Shown here: positions 18,217 to 25,688 of the stretch, in pieces
How the letters are laid out: each line of letters starts with the position of its first letter
Numbering within the stretch: the first letter of the stretch is position 1
Origin: Fibrobacter sp.
GTDB lineage: Bacteria > Fibrobacterota > Fibrobacteria > Fibrobacterales > Fibrobacteraceae
Assembly (NCBI GenBank): GCA_031271785.1
Contig: JAISUZ010000072.1
Location: 1-34,841 of the forward strand
DNA length: 34,841 nt
Reading direction: 5' to 3'
Notes under the pieces: model-generated
The model's database searches: none
What the model saw: the letters and a program-made list of their open reading frames with translations, nothing else
Told to the model about the DNA's origin: nothing
Program-made: the position numbers and the translations under genes

Positions 18217-19394
18217 AATTCTACCCTCAACGCTTCATTCATTTGAAATACTTTATCCATGGATTCTTCTACGGAATTACCGCGCGCGAGGAGCACGCCC
18301 AAACGGCGATGCCCCTTGAGTTCGGGTTTTCCGAACAAACGAAGATTCGTATCCGGCATCCGGAGTACACTCTCAAGATTCGAAAATTTAACGCTCGATG
18401 AAAAACCGTCAGCGACAATCGCTTTGGAAGCGGCAGGACCGTGAAAACGAATATTCGGTACCGGCAAATTAAGGATCGCTCTCGCATGGAGCGCAAACTC
18501 CGACAAGTCTTGAGAAATCAGCGTTACAAGCCCGGTATCATGCGGGCGCGGACTCACTTCGCTGAAAATCACATCGTCTTTCGTGACAAAAATTTCCACA
18601 CCGAAAATTCCGCGGCCGCCGAGGGCTTCCGTAATTTTTGACGCCATTTCCTGCGCTTTGGAAAGTAAAGCCGGCGGCATCGCTTGAGGCTGCCAGGATT
18701 CCTGATAATCGCCGTTTTCCTGGCGATGCCCGATCGGTTCCAAAAAAGAAACGCCGTCCCGGTGCCGTACCGTCAAAAGCGTAATCTCGTAATCGAAAGA
18801 AACGAAACCTTCCACAATCACACGCCCCGCTCCGCTCCGCCCCTCGTTCTGCGAAACATCCCAAGCGCGGTCAATCTCTTCTTCCGAACGGATTGTGCTT
18901 TGCCCGTGCCCCGAAGAACTCATGACCGGCTTCACCACGCAAGGAATCCCGACGGTTCTCACCGCATTTAAAAACTCTTCGTAAGAGGAAGCAAACCGGT
19001 AAGGAGAGGTTTTCAGCCCGAGCGTTTCCGCCGCAAGCCGGCGAATACCCTCGCGGTTCATAGTGAGCTGCGCCGCCCGCGCCGTAGGAATCACGGTATA
19101 ACCTTCGGCTTCCATCTCCGCCAAAGTATCGGTTGCAATCGCTTCTACCTCCGGCACAATATAATCGGGTTTCTCAAGTTCAATCACGCGCCGCAATTCG
19201 GCAGGGTTCAGCATATCAATCACATGAGAACGGTGTGCCGTTTGCATTCCGGGAGCATTCGGATAACGATCCACCGCAATCACCTCAACCCCGAGGCGCA
19301 TCATCTCAATAATCACTTCTTTACCCAATTCTCCGGCGCCGCAAAAAAGGACGCGGGTGGCCGACTCGCTTAAAGGGGTACCAATTGTTGTCAT
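18213..19394 (-). CDS. purT: Formate-dependent GAR transformylase
   Basis: ATP-grasp enzyme that adds formate to glycinamide ribonucleotide in purine synthesis without folate. From the ATG at 19394 it has 393 residues, matching E. coli PurT (392), and begins [16 protein letters not shown] like its relatives. Motifs are [76 protein letters not shown] and [19 protein letters not shown] lies four bases before this ATG, whereas the ATG at 19406 is itself part of that ribosome site, so I chose 19394. It is upstream of, and overlaps, pflB, whose product formate is its substrate. A TATAGT -10 box on the minus strand lies at 19447-19442. Confidence 0.96.
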   Translation of the reverse strand: MTTIGTPLSESATRVLFCGAGELGKEVIIEMMRLGVEVIAVDRYPNAPGMQTAHRSHVIDMLNPAELRRVIELEKPDYIVPEVEAIATDTLAEMEAEGYTVIPTARAAQLTMNREGIRRLAAETLGLKTSPYRFASSYEEFLNAVRTVGIPCVVKPVMSSSGHGQSTIRSEEEIDRAWDVSQNEGRSGAGRVIVEGFVSFDYEITLLTVRHRDGVSFLEPIGHRQENGDYQESWQPQAMPPALLSKAQEMASKITEALGGRGIFGVEIFVTKDDVIFSEVSPRPHDTGLVTLISQDLSEFALHARAILNLPVPNIRFHGPAASKAIVADGFSSSVKFSNLESVLRMPDTNLRLFGKPELKGHRRLGVLLARGNSVEESMDKVFQMNEALRVEL

Positions 19395-19417
19395 ACTTCC
19401 TTCCATGACACTACATC

Positions 19418-19446
19418 TTGTGCCTTTTAATTTCCGTTACTACTAT
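19418..19446 (+). promoter_or_regulatory. Candidate plus-strand promoter in the purT upstream region
   Basis: TTGTGC (19418-19423), 17 bases, then TACTAT (19441-19446). The -10 region overlaps the minus-strand TATAGT that probably serves purT, so the region may be bidirectional. It would feed the short transcript ending at the terminator 19477-19505. Confidence 0.35.
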
Positions 19447-19452
19447 ATGTGG

Positions 19453-19505
19453 ATAAAGATAATTACATATCGACTCCGCCGGAATGGCTTTCGGCGAATT
19501 TTTTT
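19453..19505 (+). ncRNA. Candidate very short RNA upstream of purT
   Basis: No protein gene on the plus strand explains the strong plus-strand terminator here. With a start about seven bases after TACTAT, a transcript of around 50-55 bases would result. No coding frame of note is present. This is inference from promoter and terminator spacing only. Confidence 0.3.
19477..19505 (+). terminator. Strong intrinsic terminator on the plus strand
   Basis: CGCCGGAA (19477-19484), loop TGGC, TTTCGGCG (19489-19496), then AATTTTTTT. The stem has eight pairs including one G-T. The T-run follows only on the plus strand, while both neighbouring genes are on the minus strand. Confidence 0.7.
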
Positions 19506-19611
19506 CATGTTTTAGAGACATAAAATCTATCTCTATGACTATCAATGAGTTAAAACAAGTTTACCGGAGCGCTGCACTCGAATTTCGATGCGTTTTCCGT
19601 CATGAAACGCT

Positions 19612-21723
19612 TTAGAATTCCAAAACCTCGCGCACGGTCTCAAGAACTTTCCGCATTTCAAGCGGTTTTTCAAGGTAACCGTTCATACCGGCATCCAAAT
19701 AACGTTCCACATCCGGTTTGAACACATTCGCAGTCATGGCGATGATCGGCATCACTTCCCCGCGGGCGCGCAGTTCGCGCGCCACATCCGGACCGTTCAT
19801 TTCGGGCATTTGAACATCCATGAGAATCAAATGGTATTTTCCCGGGTGATCCTCCACAAACCGGAGCGCTTCGGAACCGCTTACGGCGGAATCAATAGAA
19901 ACTCCCGTTTTTTCAAAGTAGGACAAAATAATTTCGTGATTGAGCGCCACATCATCGACAACCAAAATCCGGTACCCGTCAAAATCACTTTCCGTAACGG
20001 AATCTTCCAAGCTTAAAACTTTTTCGTATCCCATTCCGCGGCTCGCTTTGAATTTCAAAGTAAATGCGGAACCGGTTCCGGCGGCGGAACGAACGCTGAT
20101 ACTGCCATCAAGCATTCCGGCAAGATGTTTCGAAATAGGGAGCCCAAGTCCGGCGCCGCTGCAGTACTCGCCGGCCGCCTGTTCAAATACCTGGAAAATC
20201 TTCTTTTGCTGTTCGGGAGAAATTCCGATCCCCGTATCCGTCACCTCCATAGACACTTGGTAAAAACCATCCTTTTCTTTCACGGCGGAAACATTCAGCG
20301 TGATTTTCCCGCCGCGTTCGGTAAACTTTGTGGCGTTCGAAATCAGACTCAAAAGAATTTGCATCAAACATTTTTCATCGGTCACCAAATATTCGGGAAC
20401 TTCGGAATCCACCGTCATTTCAAATACCTGATTTTTCAAATGCGCTTGAGCCTGCGCCATGTTTTCAAGACGCTCCAGCATTTTCCGGAAACAAAATTCG
20501 CTTTTGGCGATGCTGAACTTTCCCGATTCGATCTTCGATATATCCACCATTTGAGCCACCACTTCCGACAAATGGCGGGAAAAGTCCTCGATTTTTTCGA
20601 AACAAAAATTTTTACGGGAAGATTCTTCCGATGATTTTCCAATAGAACTCATGCCGAGAATACTGTTAATGGGAACACGGACTTCCCGGCTCATGTTCGC
20701 AAGAAACAAATCTTTCCGCCGGTTTTCATAATCCGATTGAGTGCGCGCCCGGTGAAGCCGTTTCAAAAACCAATTGGATAAAATCAGCACAAACGCGAGA
20801 ACCAACATCATACAAAAGAAAAGGAGCGTCATCTCCGTTGCATAATCGGCAATACTGTCATGAAGAATCGCCACAGAATACCAACCGAGAAGCGGAAGAG
20901 CCTTGATTCCCATTTTCCCACGGGGGATGTCAATCAAAAGAATTTCTCCGGGTTTTAACGAAAGCGCTCTCTCAAAAACTTTTACTCCGGTATTTTCAAG
21001 TTCGGTATCAATATTTCTTTTGGAATGCACGAGAGCGATACTTTTAGCGCCCGTAATTTCTCCGGCGGCATTAAATAAAAACAGTTCGGCGCGCCCGAAA
21101 TCCTTATTAAAAACAGTATTTACAAAACCCGAAAGTTCAATCCCCGCACCCAAAATCCCGAGAGCTTTTTTATTTTTATCAAAAACCGGCGCATTGATCC
21201 ACAAATTCGTGACTTTCAATTCGGGATTGTAATTGATATTGAAGTTATAATCTTCGGTTCTATTCAGCGTAAGCGGATACCAATAATTCGTCGGTTTTTT
21301 AATATCGACAAAATAAGGCGCCGCGCCGTCCGTATGAAACATTCGATCCTTATCATTAACCCAAAAAACAGAACGGCCGGCTAAAGCCTTGCGGTAACTT
21401 TCAATTTCCGCATGCGCATACTTATTTAAAGCGGCATCGTCCGGGTTTGCGAAAAAGGCGGTGATCAACGGAGAATTCGCAAGTTTTAACACCAGCGCAA
21501 TTTCCGCGTTTACGGAATTTTCCAGCTTCATTTGTTCGGTTTCGAGTAACTGCGATAACGTTTCTCCGTTGTTTTTCCGGATTGTGGAACGCATAGTAAG
21601 AAAAAAGGCGGTTCCTCCAACCAAAAATATCACAAGAAAAAGGATGGCGGAAAAAGAGGAAAACCGCTGAACAAAAGAGGATTCTCTTTTTTGATCCTTA
21701 TCTGCTTTTACAATAATACTCAT
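19612..21723 (-). CDS. Membrane hybrid sensor kinase with degenerate phosphoacceptor (H to R)
   Basis: The 703-residue protein has transmembrane helices at ~24-44 and ~299-319 flanking a periplasmic dCache-like sensor (~45-298). The DHp helix reads LFLANMSREVRVPIN: the phosphoacceptor His is Arg (R346, codon CGG). The ATP-binding domain is intact, with N-box SLISNATKFT (N463), G1 DTGIGIS and G2 SGAGLGLPISKH. A receiver domain follows (~584-703) with ILVVDD, phosphoacceptor D636 in LILMDVQMP, the Thr in AMTAN and K687. No HPt domain. It may act through its receiver, as a partner of another kinase, or as a phosphatase; inference. CAC/CAT to CGG needs two base changes, so a single sequencing error does not explain it. 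TATATT (21756-21751) and AGGGA precede the ATG. Apparently a single gene. Confidence 0.9.
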   Translation of the reverse strand: MSIIVKADKDQKRESSFVQRFSSFSAILFLVIFLVGGTAFFLTMRSTIRKNNGETLSQLLETEQMKLENSVNAEIALVLKLANSPLITAFFANPDDAALNKYAHAEIESYRKALAGRSVFWVNDKDRMFHTDGAAPYFVDIKKPTNYWYPLTLNRTEDYNFNINYNPELKVTNLWINAPVFDKNKKALGILGAGIELSGFVNTVFNKDFGRAELFLFNAAGEITGAKSIALVHSKRNIDTELENTGVKVFERALSLKPGEILLIDIPRGKMGIKALPLLGWYSVAILHDSIADYATEMTLLFFCMMLVLAFVLILSNWFLKRLHRARTQSDYENRRKDLFLANMSREVRVPINSILGMSSIGKSSEESSRKNFCFEKIEDFSRHLSEVVAQMVDISKIESGKFSIAKSEFCFRKMLERLENMAQAQAHLKNQVFEMTVDSEVPEYLVTDEKCLMQILLSLISNATKFTERGGKITLNVSAVKEKDGFYQVSMEVTDTGIGISPEQQKKIFQVFEQAAGEYCSGAGLGLPISKHLAGMLDGSISVRSAAGTGSAFTLKFKASRGMGYEKVLSLEDSVTESDFDGYRILVVDDVALNHEIILSYFEKTGVSIDSAVSGSEALRFVEDHPGKYHLILMDVQMPEMNGPDVARELRARGEVMPIIAMTANVFKPDVERYLDAGMNGYLEKPLEMRKVLETVREVLEF

Positions 21724-21750
21724 AAATCCCTGACGCTAAAGAATTCAAAG

Positions 21751-21756
21751 AATATA
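21751..21756 (-). promoter_or_regulatory. TATATT -10 box of the hybrid kinase gene
   Basis: TATATTCTTTG on the minus strand lies 27 bases before the ATG, with AGGGA immediately before the start as ribosome site. It sits in the 77-base gap after rluA. Confidence 0.45.
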
Positions 21757-21800
21757 AATCATTTTAGATTCCCTCACCCCCAAAATGGAGGGAAATGTGA

Positions 21801-22769
21801 TTACGGTATCAAAATATTCTTCATTTCCGGCGAAAATTCGCGGCTTTCAAACAAACGCGCCTCTTTCCAGTACGGAAGTCGAATCAAAAAACGGTGGGCA
21901 TGAAGCATTTGAACGGCGCTCCCGAGATTCCGAATATCCGTTTCCGTTAAAGGTGCTTCGAGCATTTTTAAATAATAAACGCCGTCATGACTGTAAAGCC
22001 TGTCGCCGACAATCGGAAAACCGAGAGCGGCCAGGTGGGCGCGGATCTGATGTTTGCGCCCGGTAATGAGTTCGGCTTCCACCAAAGAGAAGGTACCGTA
22101 TAAATTCCCCAATTCACCTTCAAAAAGATGCTTTCGGCGGAACAAGGTGAGGCAAGGTTTCCCGGTTTCGGACGGATACATTTTCAGTTTAATCGCGCTT
22201 TCGTGTTTTTCGGCAAGGGGGATTTCGCAGCGGACTTCTTCGGGAAACGCCCCGGGGACAACAGCCAGATACACTTTTTTAAGCAGAATGCGATCCAAAT
22301 GTTTTTGAAACCGGGAAGCAGTATCGCGGTTTTGGGCAAACAGCAAAAGTCCGCTCGTGTCACGGTCAATGCGGTGAAGCGGCATCAGTTCTTCGTTATG
22401 GAATGCCCGGCGGGCAATCGCCGTAAATGTATTGTAAAAAATCCTCCCGGTATGGTGCACCGGAACGCCCGCCGGTTTACCGAGCAGTAAAAAATCGTCA
22501 TCTTCAAAAACGGTTTCAAAATGAGTAGGCACTTCGGGTTCGCTGTAATTTTCCACGCGGTAAGTCACCTTATCTCCGCGGGAAACAACACTTTCCGGAG
22601 AAGCAGTCAAGCCGTTCAGAGACACAAACCCGCCTTCGATTTTTGAAATCCATTCCTCGCGGCTATGATAAGTAAAGCGCGCCGAAAGACTCTCCAAAAG
22701 AAATTTTCCGTGATGTTCCGGCTGCACTACGCTTTCAAAAAGCATTTCCCTGTTCACTTTAATTTCCAT
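21801..22769 (-). CDS. RluA-family RNA pseudouridine synthase
   Basis: Converts uridine to pseudouridine in rRNA or tRNA. From the ATG at 22769 it has 322 residues; an in-frame TTG three codons earlier is less likely. An S4-like RNA-binding region covers ~20-75 (SREEWISKIEGGFVSLNG). The catalytic motif HRIDRDTSGLLLFA contains the essential Asp, preceded by LLLGKPAGVPVHHTG. TGRKHQIRAHLAALGFPIVGDRLY is the second family signature. I cannot say which of RluA, RluC or RluD it corresponds to. It overlaps the DUF2914 gene by 16 bases and is last in its operon. Confidence 0.92.
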   Translation of the reverse strand: MEIKVNREMLFESVVQPEHHGKFLLESLSARFTYHSREEWISKIEGGFVSLNGLTASPESVVSRGDKVTYRVENYSEPEVPTHFETVFEDDDFLLLGKPAGVPVHHTGRIFYNTFTAIARRAFHNEELMPLHRIDRDTSGLLLFAQNRDTASRFQKHLDRILLKKVYLAVVPGAFPEEVRCEIPLAEKHESAIKLKMYPSETGKPCLTLFRRKHLFEGELGNLYGTFSLVEAELITGRKHQIRAHLAALGFPIVGDRLYSHDGVYYLKMLEAPLTETDIRNLGSAVQMLHAHRFLIRLPYWKEARLFESREFSPEMKNILIP

Positions 22770-23845
22770 ACTTGCCAATTATTTTCATCGGCAACGCCTT
22801 CGATAACATTAAAATCCTTTTTCCCTATAACGGCGCCGCCTTTAAGCGCTGTTTCCACACGCCATTTTCCCGGAGCGAGACTTCTTTTTTTCGTATATAT
22901 TCTAAAACCTTCCTCGCGCCCGCCCCGAACGCGCATTCTGCTTGAAGAGATTCTATCCCTCTCTTCAAAAACGCCGGTCGCCGGATTTTTATAAAACCAG
23001 CGATGCTCCAAATCGGCTTGCACCTTAGACGGCGCGAACACGGAACTCACAAAATAAACTTCATTTTTTTGCACGGGATCCCAGTGTAAACTCGGCAGAG
23101 AAATTCCGCGGCGCACCCAAAACGACGGTTTTTCAATCAAACACTCATAAGTTTTAGAACTGAATTGCACGCACGCTTCCTGTTGCTTTAATACCAGAGG
23201 CACCGGGGCAATCCAATTCAGAAAATAAGCCGTCGCCAAAAAAACACTAATGATACCGGGAACAATTAATACACGCCGGGATTGTCTGGAAAAATACCAA
23301 ATCCCATAGCAAAGCAATAGAGACAGTATGGTACTCAGTAAAAACCAAAACGCTCCCAAACGGTGAACCAAATGAGGCACGGCAAAATTTAAAAACATGG
23401 TACCGAGTAAACAGAAAAGCGCAATATTAAAACCAAACCGGGAATAAAATTTTTGAAAAAATTCATTGCCCACTAAAAAACCAACCAACAGCAATACAAA
23501 CAACAGCGAAGCCGTCGAACCGCTGCTTTTGAAATAACAAATCACAAGCGCGCTGAATAAGTTTCCAAAACAAAATTGAATAACCCAGGTAAAACGAACC
23601 ACCCATCGATCATCACAAAATTTGGAAATGAAAGGCGCAGAAGCTCGTTCATCAGGCGTTTCGGCAACATTGATTTGCTTTATCTTAGCAAGCAGTAAAA
23701 TCAAACCGAGGCTCAGTATAAAATAAACCGACAAAAGCAGCAAATCGCTCGAAGAGACCACGCGCCCGATGGTAAGAGAATCCCAAATAAAACCGCCGAA
23801 AAACGCAGTTGCCGGAATAAATGGCTTAATACGATTAAACATCAT
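22754..23845 (-). CDS. Multi-pass membrane protein with C-terminal DUF2914 domain
   Basis: About 363 residues from ATG 23845 (a second ATG follows at once at 23842). The first ~240 residues form about seven hydrophobic helices. The last ~90 are soluble and match DUF2914: LEHRWFYKNPATGVFEERD, MRVRGGREEGFRIYTKK and LAPGKWRVETALKGGAVIGKKDF, a beta-sandwich-like domain of unknown role. The frame extends upstream to 23899, but that would put 65 bases inside nadD and add an unlikely leader. Overlaps nadD by about ten bases and rluA by 16, so it is translated within one operon. Function unknown; surface or envelope sensing is a guess from topology. Confidence 0.82.
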   Translation of the reverse strand: MMFNRIKPFIPATAFFGGFIWDSLTIGRVVSSSDLLLLSVYFILSLGLILLLAKIKQINVAETPDERASAPFISKFCDDRWVVRFTWVIQFCFGNLFSALVICYFKSSGSTASLLFVLLLVGFLVGNEFFQKFYSRFGFNIALFCLLGTMFLNFAVPHLVHRLGAFWFLLSTILSLLLCYGIWYFSRQSRRVLIVPGIISVFLATAYFLNWIAPVPLVLKQQEACVQFSSKTYECLIEKPSFWVRRGISLPSLHWDPVQKNEVYFVSSVFAPSKVQADLEHRWFYKNPATGVFEERDRISSSRMRVRGGREEGFRIYTKKRSLAPGKWRVETALKGGAVIGKKDFNVIEGVADENNWQVWKLK

Positions 23846-24473
23846 AACGATATAACTTATGGTCGCAAATATAATGAAACACCGGGCTCGAAATCCCACG
23901 CGGTTTCAAGCCTGTCTTCAAAAGCTTTTTCCTGATATCCGTACTGGAAATATCGCCGAAAAAACCTTCGCCCGATTCAATCAGGTGCAAAGGCGCATAA
24001 CCTTTTTTCCGGTGCTCAAGCACACTCGGAAGCGCATACCCGTCGCGGCGGAAAACAATCAACTCAAACTCGCGAAGCAGCAAATGCCCGTTATACTCGC
24101 TGCCGAAAAAATGAAGCGGATCTCTCCAGTGCGGAATTTGATGATAACTGTCCGCGCCGGCAATCAGGCGAAAACGAATATCCGGAAATTTCTCACGAAG
24201 CTGCGTCATAAAAACGTAAGAACCCCGGTAATCCCCCATTTGAATTTCAAGATCGCTCACCACCATGCGGGAATCCGGCGCCGTCGCAAGCCGCAGCATT
24301 TCCAAACGGTCTTCCGCCGAAGCTTCGAGTTTCTTATCCCAGCGGTCGGGAGAAGGCATAAACCAAACTTCATCGGCGAACGCATTTTTAAGACAAAGGG
24401 CGGCAAGAGCAACATGATCGCGGTGCACCGGATCGAAAGCCCCTCCGAAAAGCGCCACCGTTTTAGTAAACAT
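23835..24473 (-). CDS. nadD: Nicotinate-nucleotide adenylyltransferase
   Basis: Makes deamido-NAD from nicotinate mononucleotide and ATP. The 212 residues match the family. The N-terminal nucleotidyltransferase motif is LFGGAFDPVHRDH (8-20). The usual HxGH reads HRDH (H17, H20), so the conserved Gly is Asp. The second motif ISSTDIRKKL is intact near residue 175. LIAGADSYHQIPHWRDP and LIVFRRDGY are also typical of NadD. It overlaps the upstream outer-membrane gene by 11 bases and the downstream DUF2914 gene, giving a packed operon. Confidence 0.93.
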   Translation of the reverse strand: MFTKTVALFGGAFDPVHRDHVALAALCLKNAFADEVWFMPSPDRWDKKLEASAEDRLEMLRLATAPDSRMVVSDLEIQMGDYRGSYVFMTQLREKFPDIRFRLIAGADSYHQIPHWRDPLHFFGSEYNGHLLLREFELIVFRRDGYALPSVLEHRKKGYAPLHLIESGEGFFGDISSTDIRKKLLKTGLKPRGISSPVFHYICDHKLYRYDV

Positions 24474-25002
24474 AAAAGAGAAATCCGAGATTCATTTGAA
24501 GGCGCGTCCCCGAAACATCCTTATCGTGAAGCGGATCGTAATATTCCGTAATCCAACGGTATTCCATTTCGCTCACGAGAGCAACCATCGGAATCATTTG
24601 AAATTTCACGCCGATACCAACGCCCCACTCGTTCCAGGAAGCGTCCCCAAAAGAAGAAAGCGACCGCGCTCGCGTATAACTCAAAAGAAGCGACGGAGCA
24701 AGCCCGGCCGAAATCCCAAGCTGAGCGGTAAAATCGCGCTGTTCCACCGTCTGTTTTTTAGCGCCCTCGGGGCGCTCCGTATAATTAAAAAGCCCGTAAC
24801 CGACACGGAGAGAACCGAGCCCCTGAAGCAAAACGCCCACAAAAGGAGTCATGCGAATCACGCCGCTCCCGTGACTGTGATCGTTCAAATGCCCGGTACC
24901 GATTTCCGTAACGCCGCCGACCACCACCGGTATTTTTTGCGCACAAACGAAAGACGGGATTCCGAAACACAGGAACAAAACAAAAAGAAACTTGAACTTC
25001 AT
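24463..25002 (-). CDS. Small outer-membrane beta-barrel protein
   Basis: The 179-residue protein has a signal peptide (residues 1-21, cut near VCA|Q). The rest alternates hydrophobic and polar residues in strand-like segments (VGVLLQGLGSLRVGYGLF, AQLGISAGLAPSLLLSYT, EWGVGIGVKFQMIPMVALVS, GTRLQMNLGFLFYVY) and ends in an aromatic residue, as outer-membrane barrels do. An eight-stranded barrel is plausible. No closer family recognised. It is the first gene of the four-gene nadD operon, and its ATG follows a TATATT box by seven bases, suggesting a leaderless mRNA. Confidence 0.75.
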   Translation of the reverse strand: MKFKFLFVLFLCFGIPSFVCAQKIPVVVGGVTEIGTGHLNDHSHGSGVIRMTPFVGVLLQGLGSLRVGYGLFNYTERPEGAKKQTVEQRDFTAQLGISAGLAPSLLLSYTRARSLSSFGDASWNEWGVGIGVKFQMIPMVALVSEMEYRWITEYYDPLHDKDVSGTRLQMNLGFLFYVY

Positions 25003-25015
25003 ACTTAAAAATATA
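25003..25015 (-). promoter_or_regulatory. Probable leaderless promoter of the OMP-nadD operon
   Basis: On the minus strand TATATT (25015-25010), seven bases (TTTAAGT), then the ATG at 25002. There is no Shine-Dalgarno site in the short spacer. Confidence 0.45.
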
Positions 25016-25035
25016 GTTCATTCGATATGTTCTTT

Positions 25036-25078
25036 TTGGGAAAAGAGACGTGAGATAAGGGATATGAATTTAAGGAAC
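25036..25078 (+). repeat. Possible degenerate family C half-element
   Basis: GGGAAAAGAGACGTGAGATA and the following AAGGGATATGAATTTAAG align, with several changes, to the reverse complement of the family C arm in A1. The partner arm is missing. Weak similarity. Confidence 0.3.
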
Positions 25079-25128
25079 AGAAAAAGCGCGAATATTTTTC
25101 CGGTTTGAACGCCGCCCTTTACAGTATT

Positions 25129-25320
25129 GGCGTGCCCCGGCGCGTTCCTGTACCGCATGCATAAAAACCGCGCCGGGCCGGGCTGTATTTCGGGGGCGCT
25201 AAAGCGCCTCCCAAAACGGAGCCTCGCTTACCGATTACTTCAGTCAAGCAACTCGCGCGTCTCCGCCCTTCGGGTCACCATCCCTGCCCGAAATCGGGTC
25301 GAAAATATTCGACCCCTGCC
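25129..25320 (+). repeat. Composite repeat: A-type terminal hairpin fused to family B copy B3
   Basis: It begins with the A-type terminal hairpin in reverse direction, GGCGTGCCCCGGCGCG to CGCGCCGGG (25129-25177), in the place of H0. H1 follows as GGG-GGCGCT-AA-AGCGCC-bulged T-CCC. H2 is CGGAG (25217-25221) with CTCCG (25261-25265) and a ~40-base loop; H3 is CCC-TTC-GGG. It closes with CCCGA-AA-TCGGG and then a perfect GGGTCGAA/TTCGACCC hairpin (25296-25315). It lies in the divergent region between the OMP gene and scpB. No gene is visible. Confidence 0.7.
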
Positions 25321-25410
25321 ATCGTTCTTGTCCTGTTTAAATTGTGAATCGAAATCCGGAATAACATTTCCATATCCGATTCCCTAATTTTCATGCCTGA
25401 ATAACTCAGT

Positions 25411-25589
25411 CGCGTGAGGCAGGCGGAGGGTGCGCGCTGGCGCGCTGTGCGCAGCACCGACCGGCGGGTAGCCCGCAGCCACGCCGACCCGGCGCTTTAT
25501 AGTGGATATTTATTTGGATCCCGGCTCGGAGGCCTGGATGACAGGGTGGTGAGTAACCGGAATGACTGTAGTGGCGCCGGGGCACGCCC
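25411..25589 (+). repeat. Family A modular hairpin repeat, copy A3
   Basis: It shares the core of A1, A2 and A4 but lacks the 5' extension. Differences are paired: GCGGG-TAG-CCCGC replaces GAGGG-TAG-CCCGG. The terminal stem is CCCGGCGC/GCGCCGGGG, and its loop is enlarged to ~80 bases that include GGATCCCGG, GGCCTGGATGAC and CCGGAATGAC, themselves REP-like. It is 99 bases upstream of scpB in the same direction. Confidence 0.8.
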
Positions 25590-25676
25590 GAACTGTTGCT
25601 CAAGTTTCCGCCGGAGTTCGGTTCCTTTATCCTGATCCGTTTTTGTCCGGGTTTCATGTTTCGTATTCCATTTTAT

Positions 25677-25688
25677 TAAATTATCGCC
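25677..25688 (+). promoter_or_regulatory. Probable leaderless promoter of scpB
   Basis: TAAATT (25677-25682), six bases (ATCGCC), then the ATG at 25689. Same spacing as in dnaX and thiG. No Shine-Dalgarno site. Confidence 0.45.

Noticed and set aside
19612-21723. Frameshift or pseudogene in the hybrid kinase
   Set aside because: The frame is open over 703 codons and all other motifs are intact; only the phosphoacceptor His is replaced.
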